From an uncultured Clostridia bacterium (GTDB lineage Bacteria; Bacillota; DTU014): DNA of 44,912 nt. Shown piece by piece: positions 1-6,763 of this stretch; the stretch's first letter is position 1; every line of letters starts with the position of its first letter. Under the pieces are notes generated by a model that saw nothing but the letters and a program-made list of their open reading frames with translations, made no database searches and was not told the DNA's origin. The position numbers and the translations under genes are program-made. The stretch covers positions 1 through 44,912 of the forward strand of contig FIZI01000014.1 of the NCBI GenBank assembly GCA_900016865.1. Direction: 5' to 3'.

Positions 1-314
1 TACGAGTCAAGCTCTCCCTGGATGATTATCCTGCTCAGAGAGCTGCAGTTCCCAAACAATATGTGGGCAACCCCAAACGAGGCAGACACGAGTGCCCACA
101 AAAACATAACATCCTCAAAGCTATACCCGGCAATCAGAGGTATCCTCGCGTATACTACCTTCCAGAAGAAGATGAAGGACGCGTTGTTCAACACCATACC
201 GAATACCTGCACGAGGAAGCTCGTTCTGTATTCCATGACCGCAGACAGATTGTACTGGAAATAGGCCGCGATCAATTTGAGGTGCCTTTTGATTTCATCA
301 ACCGCCGTGAACAT
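1..314 (-). CDS. ABC-2 type exporter permease, N-terminal part, cut by window edge
   Basis: The minus strand is open from an ATG at 314 to the left edge, giving 104 residues without a stop. The protein starts MFTAVDEIKRHLKLIAAYFQ, continues with an EYRTSFLVQ segment, then an aromatic membrane helix (FIFFWKVVY), and ends with an LSRIIIQGELDS motif. Tyr-Arg-x-x-Phe early and a Gly-Glu-Leu-Asp turn are typical of the ABC-2 permease family (Pfam PF06182 type), membrane subunits of exporters that pair with a separate ATPase. The start overlaps the 3' end of a remnant of a second permease by 17 nt, the coupled arrangement seen between paired ABC-2 permeases. A GGGGGTG ribosome binding site precedes the ATG. 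The substrate is unknown, and the C-terminal half lies outside the window. Confidence 0.75.
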   Translation of the reverse strand, partial: MFTAVDEIKRHLKLIAAYFQYNLSAVMEYRTSFLVQVFGMVLNNASFIFFWKVVYARIPLIAGYSFEDVMFLWALVSASFGVAHILFGNCSSLSRIIIQGELDS

Positions 315-453
315 TGAGTGCCTTCACCCCCTTCTTGCAAATCAGGCCTGCGAGCAATGCAAAGACAGCTATGTACGAGCACTGCACAACAACGGTCTGA
401 GCGAACCTCTCCCAGCTAAACGCAACTGCCAGCCTCGCCAAACCTCTATCACA
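298..453 (-). pseudogene. C-terminal remnant of a second ABC-2 permease
   Basis: In the frame ending with TGA at 298-300 there is a 51-codon open stretch bounded upstream by a stop at 454-456. It reads RLAVAFSWERFAQ, then a hydrophobic helix (VVVQCSYIAVFALLAGLI), and ends KKGVKALNVHGG. This matches the last helix and the basic, Gly-rich tail (Arg/Lys-Gly-x-x-x-hydrophobic ... Gly-Gly) expected at the C-terminus of ABC-2 family permeases. No start codon and no upstream transmembrane region exist in any frame of 454-600, so the first ~200 residues are lost. The normally adjacent ATPase gene is also absent. The short size limits certainty; it could be a chance open frame, but the 17-nt overlap with the intact permease start argues against that. 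Confidence 0.55.
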
Positions 454-572
454 TCATTGCAGCCGGGCGTTACTACCGCCTCGCGTTGTCGCAGCCTCAT
501 CTCGTTGCGGCCCGATCTTATTGCTGCCCCGTGCGACTCACCAATGCCGATTTGCACTACATTTGGTGCCTA

Positions 573-601
573 CATATAAAGACGTAAGTTCGTTAAGTCA
601 A
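573..601 (-). promoter_or_regulatory. Sigma-A type promoter facing the ABC-2 genes
   Basis: On the minus strand TTGACT (601-596) and TATATG (578-573) are separated by 17 nt. It lies between the riboswitch terminator at 682 and the permease remnant, so it could still drive the truncated exporter operon independently of the riboswitch. Confidence 0.45.
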
Positions 602-681
602 TGCCAAGCAGATCGGGGCGAAAGCGATGAGAGGCTACGATATTTCCACTTGCCTGGAACAAGTTTGCACTAGGATTCGTC

Positions 682-735
682 AAAAAAACAAGCCCGAAGA
701 AAGAGCTCCTACACCGAGACTCCTTCCCCAGGCTT
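682..735 (-). terminator. Intrinsic terminator, expression platform of the ykkC-type riboswitch
   Basis: On the minus strand AAGCCTG (735-729) pairs with CGGGCTT (696-690), and the intervening GGGAAGGAG pairs with CTCTTTCTTC, mostly through G-C, A-U and G-U pairs. An apical stem CTC/GAG follows. The hairpin is followed by seven T residues (688-682). The 5' arm of the hairpin is also the 3' strand of the aptamer, the usual design of ykkC-family switches: ligand-stabilised aptamer folding would disrupt the terminator and allow read-through. Confidence 0.8.
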
Positions 736-842
736 TTCTCCCGAGGGTGTAGCGGAATAGTAGTCCATGTCCGCCTTGCACCGCTTGGACCAAACCCGGC
801 AACATGCCTGCAAGAGGCTGTGCCAGTGGAACCCTAGGTGCA
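720..842 (-). ncRNA. ykkC-family riboswitch aptamer (guanidine-I / PRPP / ppGpp group)
   Basis: Read on the minus strand, the RNA carries the ykkC-family hallmarks in order: CUAGGGUUCC (837-828), GGUCCAAG (791-784), CUACACCC (752-745) and GGGAGAAAAGCC (743-732). P1 is visible as UGCACC (842-837) pairing with GGUGCA (782-777). An inner stem CUGGCA...UGCCGG carries a nested GCCU/AGGC hairpin. A second stem GCGGA/UCCGC precedes the ACACCC segment. The 3' strand continues into a terminator at 735-682. Known ykkC variants bind guanidine, ppGpp, PRPP or nucleoside diphosphates. GGUCCAAG resembles the PRPP-type sequence I recall from Thermoanaerobacter, but the ligand cannot be assigned by eye. Downstream lie only a promoter and the decayed ABC-2 exporter genes, so the original target may be damaged or may be that exporter. 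Confidence 0.8.
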
Positions 843-852
843 CTCTCGTATT

Positions 853-865
853 GTATACAGTATAC
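853..865. promoter_or_regulatory. GTATAC-type palindrome at the riboswitch transcription start (possible GntR operator)
   Basis: GTATACAGTATAC (853-865) is a near-perfect palindrome made of two self-complementary GTATAC units. It falls just downstream of the -10 box at 875-880, at about +3 to +15 of the riboswitch transcript, an ideal repressor position. TATAC-containing palindromes are typical of GntR-family operators, including the YtrA type that controls ABC-2 exporters. No GntR gene is present in the window, so the regulator assignment is inference. Confidence 0.45.
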
Positions 866-874
866 TTTTTAGTT

Positions 875-903
875 ATCTTACCAGACAAGAACGGGGATGT
901 CAA
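875..903 (-). promoter_or_regulatory. Promoter of the riboswitch transcript
   Basis: On the minus strand a perfect TTGACA (903-898) and TAAGAT (880-875) are separated by exactly 17 nt. The predicted start near 868 lies about 25 nt upstream of the aptamer P1 stem, so the RNA is an independently transcribed leader rather than the tail of the polyol operon ending at 989. Confidence 0.75.
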
Positions 904-988
904 CCCTAATGTCCTGGTGGTGCTATTGGTCTATGATTCGGTACCTGTGGGATCGCTTATGGTGGATCCAGCCACGTCAACACACTGT

Positions 989-1927
989 CTAGTAACTCGC
1001 GAGTTTTTCACACATCACCAAGCGCTTGTACTCCTCGACAAGCTTCACAGACACGACACCGGTCTGGAAGTACTGGGTATTGGCCATGCCGCACGCCATT
1101 CCGAGGACGATAGCCTCCTGTTCACCGACACCACGACTCAACGCGACAGCAACACCAGCGACAAACGAGTCACCTGATCCGACTGTATTCACCACTTCAA
1201 CTGGAGGGGCAAAGAAATGATACACACCGTCAGAGAGCGCTGCCAGGCACCCGTCCTTGCCTAAGGTCAAGACTGGCAAGTGCACTCCCTGCTGCTTGAT
1301 ACGCATCAAGACACTAGCACAGTCTTGCAGGCTGCGCAGATTCTCTCCTGCAATCTGCCATAACTCGTCTTGGTTAGGTTTTATCATAAACGGGGCTTCA
1401 CGGAGCGCTGCTTTGAGATATTCGCCGCTAGTGTCTAGGATAAACGCCTTGCCCTTTCTCTTGGCCAACCTTACAAGTTGACCATAAAAATCCACAGGCA
1501 ATCCTCTCGGAAGACTCCCAGATGCGACCACTACTTGGCAATCATCAAGTAACCGATCATAGCTCTCGACAAAAGCGCTACCCTGATACTCGCTGACCTC
1601 GGGCCCAGGCTCCAAGATCTCTGTGGAAGTGCGTGTCTTCTCGTCTACGACATTTATGCAAATGCGGGTCTCGCCAGGAATGCGCACAAACCGTTCTACG
1701 ACTCCCAGGTTTGCCACATCAGAAGCGATGATACTCCCTATGCTGCCCCCCAGCAATCCAGTAGCAGTGACAGGAGCTCCTAAGATCGACGCTACGCGTG
1801 TCACATTTATGCCTTTGCCTCCCGCAGTAGCAGTCATGGCCTTAGGCCTAAATACCTTACCCACTTGGTAGTCGTCAACCAAGTAGACCTTGTCGAGACT
1901 GGGGTTCATAGTCACAGTCAGTATCAT
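989..1927 (-). CDS. PfkB-family sugar-phosphate kinase (1-phosphofructokinase / tagatose-6-phosphate kinase type)
   Basis: A 312-residue ribokinase-fold kinase of the FruK/LacC branch. The chosen ATG at 1927 gives MILTVTMNPSLDKVY, the canonical FruK/LacC N-terminus; the open frame extends farther upstream without family similarity. PfkB signature 1 is GGKGINVTRV near residues 36-45 and signature 2 is NTVGSGDSFVAG near 247-258, with catalytic Asp253 and the GSGD anion hole. Asp12 is the expected sugar contact. The enzyme phosphorylates a ketose phosphate to a ketose 1,6-bisphosphate. Because a GatD-like dehydrogenase and a class II aldolase stand next to it, tagatose 6-phosphate is the likely substrate; fructose 1-phosphate cannot be excluded. 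It is the last gene of the lacI-led operon, 67 nt after the aldolase. Confidence 0.88.
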   Translation of the reverse strand: MILTVTMNPSLDKVYLVDDYQVGKVFRPKAMTATAGGKGINVTRVASILGAPVTATGLLGGSIGSIIASDVANLGVVERFVRIPGETRICINVVDEKTRTSTEILEPGPEVSEYQGSAFVESYDRLLDDCQVVVASGSLPRGLPVDFYGQLVRLAKRKGKAFILDTSGEYLKAALREAPFMIKPNQDELWQIAGENLRSLQDCASVLMRIKQQGVHLPVLTLGKDGCLAALSDGVYHFFAPPVEVVNTVGSGDSFVAGVAVALSRGVGEQEAIVLGMACGMANTQYFQTGVVSVKLVEEYKRLVMCEKLASY

Positions 1928-1994
1928 AGGTCTTTCACTCGCCCCTCTAAGCCCGCCACATGCCACACGCATCTCATGCACATCGCATGTCGGC

Positions 1995-2858
1995 TTACAG
2001 ATTAGCAGCCAGCCCGCTGCAGCCACACAGCCGGATCTTCCTCTTGACCACCTGCTTGACTGCTTCCTTCGCTTCGCCCATGTATCGCCTTGGGTCGTTC
2101 TCACTTGGATCGCTCTGTAGTATGTTCTTGATAGTCTCCGCCATAGGTATCTTTAGCTCGGTGGCTATGTTTACTTTGCTGATTCCACGTCTGATAGCTT
2201 CCTTGATACTCTCATCAGGAACTCCAGATGCTCCGTGCAAGACCAGAGGGACATCGACCTCTGCCCTTATTGCCGACAGCCGCTCAAAGTCCATCTTCGG
2301 CTCACCCTTGTACACTCCGTGAGCAGTTCCGATAGCCACTGCGAGAGTGTCCACACGTGTCGCCTCAACAAACCTCTTGGCTTCCTCAGGCACTGTATAA
2401 GCTGTCTCGCGCTCATCGACAATTACGTCGTCTTCTGTTCCTCCAACTGTGCCGAGTTCAGCCTCTACAGCTACACCGACGCTATGTGCGACCTCAACGA
2501 CTTTTTTGACGATCTCGACGTTCTGTTCGTAGGGAAGCTTGGAGCCGTCAATCATGACTGAGGTATAGCCATGTCTAATACACTTGACTATGGTCTCAAA
2601 CGACGAGCAATGGTCCAAGTGCAGTGCAACAGGGATGTCCCACAAATCGGATGCAACTCTGACGCAGGCAGCCAGATACTCGATACCGGCATGTTCCAGA
2701 GTCCCCGGTGTTGTCTGCACAATTACAGGAGATCTCTCCTCTGCGGCACCCTCGACTACGGCTTGAATCGTCTCCATATTGTGAACGTTAAATGCGGCGA
2801 TAGCAACTCTCTTCTCGCGGGCCTTCTGGACAAAACTAAGCGGGTTCACCAGTGACAT
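1995..2858 (-). CDS. Class II ketose-bisphosphate aldolase (GatY/KbaY/FbaA type)
   Basis: A 287-residue zinc aldolase that cleaves fructose- or tagatose-1,6-bisphosphate into dihydroxyacetone phosphate and glyceraldehyde 3-phosphate in the cytoplasm. HLDHCSSFE places the catalytic Asp82 and zinc ligand His83. EAELGTVGGTEDD, GTAHGVYKGEPKMDF, VLHGASG and KVNIATEL are the family's zinc, phosphate and cation-binding motifs. The length equals KbaY/GatY (about 285). The ATG at 2858 has an AGAGGTG site partly inside the end of the upstream dehydrogenase gene, whose stop is at 2865-2867, so translation is probably coupled. Sequence alone does not separate tagatose from fructose bisphosphate specificity; the neighbouring GatD-like gene favours tagatose. 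Confidence 0.9.
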   Translation of the reverse strand: MSLVNPLSFVQKAREKRVAIAAFNVHNMETIQAVVEGAAEERSPVIVQTTPGTLEHAGIEYLAACVRVASDLWDIPVALHLDHCSSFETIVKCIRHGYTSVMIDGSKLPYEQNVEIVKKVVEVAHSVGVAVEAELGTVGGTEDDVIVDERETAYTVPEEAKRFVEATRVDTLAVAIGTAHGVYKGEPKMDFERLSAIRAEVDVPLVLHGASGVPDESIKEAIRRGISKVNIATELKIPMAETIKNILQSDPSENDPRRYMGEAKEAVKQVVKRKIRLCGCSGLAANL

Positions 2859-2864
2859 GCCTTG

Positions 2865-3905
2865 TCACACCTCTATCAAGATCTTGCCGCGCACCTTCCC
2901 TGGCACAGCAAGATCTTCGAATGCCTTGGCTACTTCAGACAACGGGATTACTCGATCGATCAATTCGCGGATTCTTATCAAGCCTTTGTTGAAATAATGC
3001 TCAGCCAACTCCCACTCTTCGCCCGGGAATGGTGCAGAGTACGACATCCATGAACCCCTGATCGTAAGCTCTTTGCGATTTATGTGCTCGAATTCTCTAG
3101 GTGTCAGCGTAATATCTGTAGATGGAGTACCGATAAACATGACATTACCCTTGTTTGCCGCAAGCTCCAAGCTCAGCTTTTCAGTGAACTCCACACCTGC
3201 AGTCTCAACGACCATTGGCAAGCCTCTGCCCTTAGTGGCGTCCCAGACAGCATCCCTGAAGTCCGGATCCCTCGCATTTAGACAAAGATCTGCACCATAG
3301 TCTCGGGCTACCTCCAGTCTCTTCTCGTCGACATCAAACGCGAAGATACGCTTGGCGCCTAGAAGCTTTGCACATTGCAAAGTAAGCAGGCCTATAGTCC
3401 CCGCTCCCAGAATTCCGACATCCGTTCCTCCTCTGAACTGCATCACCGACAGTCCGTGAAGTCCTACTGTCAGAGGTTCAAAAAAGGCTCCTTGCTCATA
3501 GGAAACATCGTCAGACAGCCGGATCGCATTGCGTGCGGGTATCTTTACGTACTCCGCAAAACTGCCGAAGATCCGAGATCCTACAAACGTGTAACTGCGG
3601 CATTGGGCATAATCGCCACGCAGGCAATCTGTGCATTCATGACACGGTATCAAAGGTGCTCCAGCGATTCGATCGCCTACTCTCACTGTTGTGACGTTTG
3701 CCCCTACTTCCACGACTTCTCCAGAGAACTCATGCCCCAGGACGATAGGGTAGTAACGGGCAGCAGTTCCGAGCACTCTCGGAATATCTGATCCACAGAT
3801 CCCTGTGGCTTTGACCCGAACCAGTATCTCGTCTTCTGCAATCCTTGGTGTCTCTATGTCTTCATATCGGATGTCTCCCTGTCCATGCAGAACCGCTGCC
3901 TTCAA
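2865..3905 (-). CDS. gatD: Zinc-dependent polyol-phosphate dehydrogenase, galactitol-1-phosphate 5-dehydrogenase-like
   Basis: A 346-residue medium-chain dehydrogenase. The catalytic zinc site is Cys37 (ICGSD) with His58-Glu59 (LGHEFSG). The structural zinc site is Cys88, Cys91, Cys94 and Cys102. GAGTIGLL is the nucleotide-binding turn, and an Asp ends the second strand (FAFDVDEKR), which suggests NAD. CGSDIPRV, YYPIVLGHEF, FIEP/FFEPLTVGLH-like and RGSWMSYSAPFPGEEWE segments closely resemble E. coli GatD, which converts galactitol 1-phosphate to tagatose 6-phosphate. The start is a TTG at 3905 with a strong AGGAGGG site eight nt upstream; it overlaps the TGA of the kinase gene by 4 nt (TTGA). 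A sorbitol- or other polyol-phosphate substrate remains possible. Confidence 0.8.
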   Translation of the reverse strand: MKAAVLHGQGDIRYEDIETPRIAEDEILVRVKATGICGSDIPRVLGTAARYYPIVLGHEFSGEVVEVGANVTTVRVGDRIAGAPLIPCHECTDCLRGDYAQCRSYTFVGSRIFGSFAEYVKIPARNAIRLSDDVSYEQGAFFEPLTVGLHGLSVMQFRGGTDVGILGAGTIGLLTLQCAKLLGAKRIFAFDVDEKRLEVARDYGADLCLNARDPDFRDAVWDATKGRGLPMVVETAGVEFTEKLSLELAANKGNVMFIGTPSTDITLTPREFEHINRKELTIRGSWMSYSAPFPGEEWELAEHYFNKGLIRIRELIDRVIPLSEVAKAFEDLAVPGKVRGKILIEV

Positions 3906-5446
3906 CAGTAATCCCTCCTAGTCCTCAATGAGTCCAGTTGTCTGAAATGATCCTTTAGTCTGTCATAAAGGTCGAGGTAAAGTCGGTAGTAGCCGCGGTA
4001 CATTTGATGGGCGAGCTCATCTGGTTCGTGAACCCGCTGTATCCTGACAGTGTTGTCTACCGCAGACTGGAAGTCTCTGTAGACTCCTATCCCTACACCT
4101 GCTATCAATGCTGCGCCTAGTGTAGTAGCATGGTCTGAAGCGGGCACGTGAATCGGTTTGTTTGTGATGTCAGACTTGATTTGCGTCCACACTCGGCTGT
4201 TAGCACTGCCTCCCACACTGAGGAGCACTCCAACCTCGGCTTTGACTTCCTCGGCAGTCTTGAGGTTGTGAAGCAGTGAGTACCCTACGCCTTCCATGAT
4301 TGCCCTTATAATGTGTGCTCTGGTCTTGTCGTATGAAAGCCCAAACAGCACCCCTCGTGCAGTGCTGTCCCAGATCGGAGACCTCTCTCCTGCCATGTAT
4401 GGCAAAAACACTAATCCCTCACTGCCCGGCCCGATCTGGCCAGCCTCCTCACTCATTACTTCAAAAGAGCTGATCCCTCGCTCTAGGCCAATCTGGCGTT
4501 CGCACGCACCTAGCTGCTCGTCAAACCAGCGCAGTGTGCCTCCGCCTCCAACAGTTCCTCCTTGCAAGAGCCAGAGACCAGGCACGACATGGCATCCGAG
4601 GATCAGCTTCGGGTGAATCAGTGGTTTGTCTACCACGATGCTCATTCCTCCGGACGACCCGCCCTGTTCCTGAGTCTGTCCAGCCCTAACCGCACCGGCT
4701 CCGAGAGTGCAGCAAGCAGCATCCAAGCCACCGGCTACGACCGGCACACCCTTGGGCAAGCCGCACTCTCTCGATGCCTTCGAAGTCACTGTTCCAACGA
4801 CTTCGTGACAGTGAGTGAGAGGGGGGATTAAGTCGAGTGAAATGCCAAGCCGATCGGCTGCAGACTCGTCATAGTGGCAGTTTGCAATGTCAAAGAAGTG
4901 GAATCCATATGCCTGTGAGTGGTCTTGTGAAAAGACGCCGGTCAACTTGTATACTACGTATGAATTGCTCTGCAAAAACATGTGGGTATCTGCGTAGATG
5001 TCCGGTTCGTGCTGCTTAAGCCAGAGCATCTTCGGCACTACATATGCGGGGTCTACCGGATTGCCACTGAGAGATATGAGTCTGTCTTCTCCAACTTGTT
5101 TCTTCATCCACTGAGCCTGCTCTTCTGCCCTGCGGTCCAGCCAAATCATAGCCGGACGAAGAGGCCGGCCTTTGCGATCAACAGGCAAACAGGTCCAGCT
5201 CAGTCCATCGACGCCTACAGCCGCGACCTCATTGGGGTCCAGCCGTTCGCTCTCGATCAGTGCCCGGATGCCGCCGCAGATACTGCTCCACCATAGATCT
5301 GCGTCGATTTCCGCCCATGTGGTGTCTGGATGTGAGACGTCGTATGAGCGAGTGTACGTGCATACCGCGTTTCCGTCGAAGTCAAACGCAGCGATTTTGC
5401 ACCCTGACGTGCCGATGTCTATGCCGAGCAACAGTCTCTTTGACAC
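3902..5446 (-). CDS. FGGY-family carbohydrate kinase (xylulokinase-like)
   Basis: A 514-residue FGGY kinase. The N-terminal actin-like phosphate loop is GIDIGTSGCK, the sugar-binding GVDGLSWTCLPVD follows, and the middle has VVAGGLDAACCTLGAG, which closes with the catalytic Asp of the GxxD motif. The second ATP motif is LSVGGSANSRVW near residues 405-416. The start is a GTG at 5446 with a GGGGTGAG site that overlaps the end of lacI. In the operon it precedes a GatD-like dehydrogenase, so it may phosphorylate a polyol such as galactitol, replacing the PTS enzyme II used by E. coli, or phosphorylate a ketose. Family membership is certain; the substrate is inferred. Ordinary xylulokinase function would not explain the downstream GatD, kinase and aldolase. 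Confidence 0.85.
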   Translation of the reverse strand: MSKRLLLGIDIGTSGCKIAAFDFDGNAVCTYTRSYDVSHPDTTWAEIDADLWWSSICGGIRALIESERLDPNEVAAVGVDGLSWTCLPVDRKGRPLRPAMIWLDRRAEEQAQWMKKQVGEDRLISLSGNPVDPAYVVPKMLWLKQHEPDIYADTHMFLQSNSYVVYKLTGVFSQDHSQAYGFHFFDIANCHYDESAADRLGISLDLIPPLTHCHEVVGTVTSKASRECGLPKGVPVVAGGLDAACCTLGAGAVRAGQTQEQGGSSGGMSIVVDKPLIHPKLILGCHVVPGLWLLQGGTVGGGGTLRWFDEQLGACERQIGLERGISSFEVMSEEAGQIGPGSEGLVFLPYMAGERSPIWDSTARGVLFGLSYDKTRAHIIRAIMEGVGYSLLHNLKTAEEVKAEVGVLLSVGGSANSRVWTQIKSDITNKPIHVPASDHATTLGAALIAGVGIGVYRDFQSAVDNTVRIQRVHEPDELAHQMYRGYYRLYLDLYDRLKDHFRQLDSLRTRRDYC

Positions 5447-5450
5447 AGAC

Positions 5451-6461
5451 TCACCCCGATTTATGCTCTGCTATGGATGAACCTTGGATAAACCGAGTCT
5501 TCAAACGTATGAGCGAAGGGAAACTCGTCGTATCACCGCTCATTCTTGCATAGAGCAGCTCAGCAGCTTTTCGTCCGATCTCGTCTCTGGGCTGAGCCAC
5601 TACTGCCAGCGGTGGTTTCACTACACTAGAAAGGTCCAAGTGATCGAAGCCGATCACCGACAGCTCCTCCGGGATTCTTATCCCCAGCTCGTTGAGGCAA
5701 CCGATAGCACCTATAGTCATCTCATAATTTGACACAAAGACAGCAGTAGGCCGCGGGTCTCGTTGCATCAATTCCTTTACTAAGCCATAAGCAGTATCAG
5801 ACGTATAATCTCCAACTAGAACTAGGTCCTCGTCTATAGCTAGGCCGTAGTCGGACATCACCCGTCTGTATCCCTTTAGCCTTTCTCTCGCAGTGTATAT
5901 GTGCTGAGGGCCCGCAATCATCGCTATGCGCCTGTGGCCTTTGATGATCAGCTGCTCTACTGCATGATAGGCTGCATTGGTGTTGTCGACCACTACTGCG
6001 TCAAAGCGAACGTCATCAACCACCCGGTCTATCAGGACGACTGGGATGTCATCCCCGACTATTTCTGCGATGTGACTGCCACTTGAGCCTACGGGTATCA
6101 CAATGACCCCGTCGACACGTTTGTCTCTGACAAACCGCAGTTTCTCCTCTTCTCTAGCCAACTCGCCTCTCGAACCGCAGACCATGATGCTGTAACCGTA
6201 CTGATCAAGGCAACGTTCGATACTCTCGATAATGCTCATACTAAAGATGTTCGCGAGAGTAGGCACCAAGACAGCTACAGTCATCGAGCGATTAGTCCTC
6301 AGAGTTTGCGCAATAGGATTTACCCTGAAACCGAGCTGCTTGATTGCTTGCTCGATCTTCTCCCTGTTCTCATCCAGCACATTGTGTCCATTGAGGTAAC
6401 GGGATACTGTTGCAACAGACACGCCTGCAACACGTGCTACATCCTTAGTTGTTACAGACAC
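5451..6461 (-). CDS. LacI-family transcriptional regulator of the polyol operon
   Basis: A 336-residue LacI/GalR regulator. The start is set at the GTG at 6461, because TTKDVARVAGVSVATVSRYL is the standard LacI helix-turn-helix and the sequence upstream is not family-like. The hinge reads NPIAQTLRTNRS. The periplasmic-binding-like effector domain begins MTVAVLVPTLANIF and contains GFDHLDLSSVVKPPLAVV, the usual C-terminal effector-domain signature. It is the first gene of the operon, four nt ahead of the FGGY kinase, so autoregulation is likely. A perfect 10-bp palindrome AAATCGATTT (6503-6512) just downstream of its -10 box is a candidate operator. The effector is presumably the polyol or a phosphorylated intermediate. 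Confidence 0.9.
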   Translation of the reverse strand: MSVTTKDVARVAGVSVATVSRYLNGHNVLDENREKIEQAIKQLGFRVNPIAQTLRTNRSMTVAVLVPTLANIFSMSIIESIERCLDQYGYSIMVCGSRGELAREEEKLRFVRDKRVDGVIVIPVGSSGSHIAEIVGDDIPVVLIDRVVDDVRFDAVVVDNTNAAYHAVEQLIIKGHRRIAMIAGPQHIYTARERLKGYRRVMSDYGLAIDEDLVLVGDYTSDTAYGLVKELMQRDPRPTAVFVSNYEMTIGAIGCLNELGIRIPEELSVIGFDHLDLSSVVKPPLAVVAQPRDEIGRKAAELLYARMSGDTTSFPSLIRLKTRFIQGSSIAEHKSG

Positions 6462-6502
6462 TCGGTGATTCCCACTCCAATCATCGATACGGTCTGCTCG
6501 CC

Positions 6503-6549
6503 AAATCGATTTCACCATGATTCTAGCATATTGACGCCAAGAGTGTAAA
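6503..6549 (-). promoter_or_regulatory. Promoter and candidate operator of the lacI-led polyol operon
   Basis: On the minus strand TTTACA (6549-6544) and TAGAAT (6525-6520) are 18 nt apart. The palindrome AAATCGATTT occupies 6503-6512 at about the transcription start, a usual place for a LacI-family operator. Confidence 0.5.
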
Positions 6550-6687
6550 CAAAAAGATGTCGCAGGCGCATTCATGTGTAGCCATCAATCGTATAACCGC
6601 AGTAATACTGCTAGTTTATTGCACTCTTCGTGAATTCGTTTTCAGCATACATTGCATAAGCCCGTTAATACGTTTATACAGAAAGCA

Positions 6688-6717
6688 TTGACAGTCTGTG
6701 AAATTCAAGGCTAGAAT
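6688..6717 (+). promoter_or_regulatory. Promoter of the aldo/keto reductase gene
   Basis: TTGACA (6688-6693) and TAGAAT (6712-6717) are 18 nt apart on the plus strand, 47 nt before the start codon. The -10 region sits in a small inverted repeat, CTAGAATCTAG (6711-6721). The divergent lacI promoter is 140 bp away. Confidence 0.55.
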
Positions 6718-6763
6718 CTAGCTAGACGATCCCGGACTTCGTCGGATCAGGGGGTGCGCACAT

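Noticed and set aside
277-579. Plus-strand open frame of 100 codons at the left end
   Set aside because: No ribosome binding site or family features; it is antisense to the ABC-2 permease start and remnant, which have recognisable sequence.
682-754. Simple dispersed repeat or IS end shared with 7940-8001
   Set aside because: Covarying stems, a T-run, a promoter and upstream ykkC core motifs show an RNA element rather than a transposon end; no transposase or target duplications are seen.
709-903. Minus-strand 64-codon frame starting MTSPFLSGKI
   Set aside because: It runs through the promoter, aptamer and terminator of the riboswitch and has no ribosome binding site.
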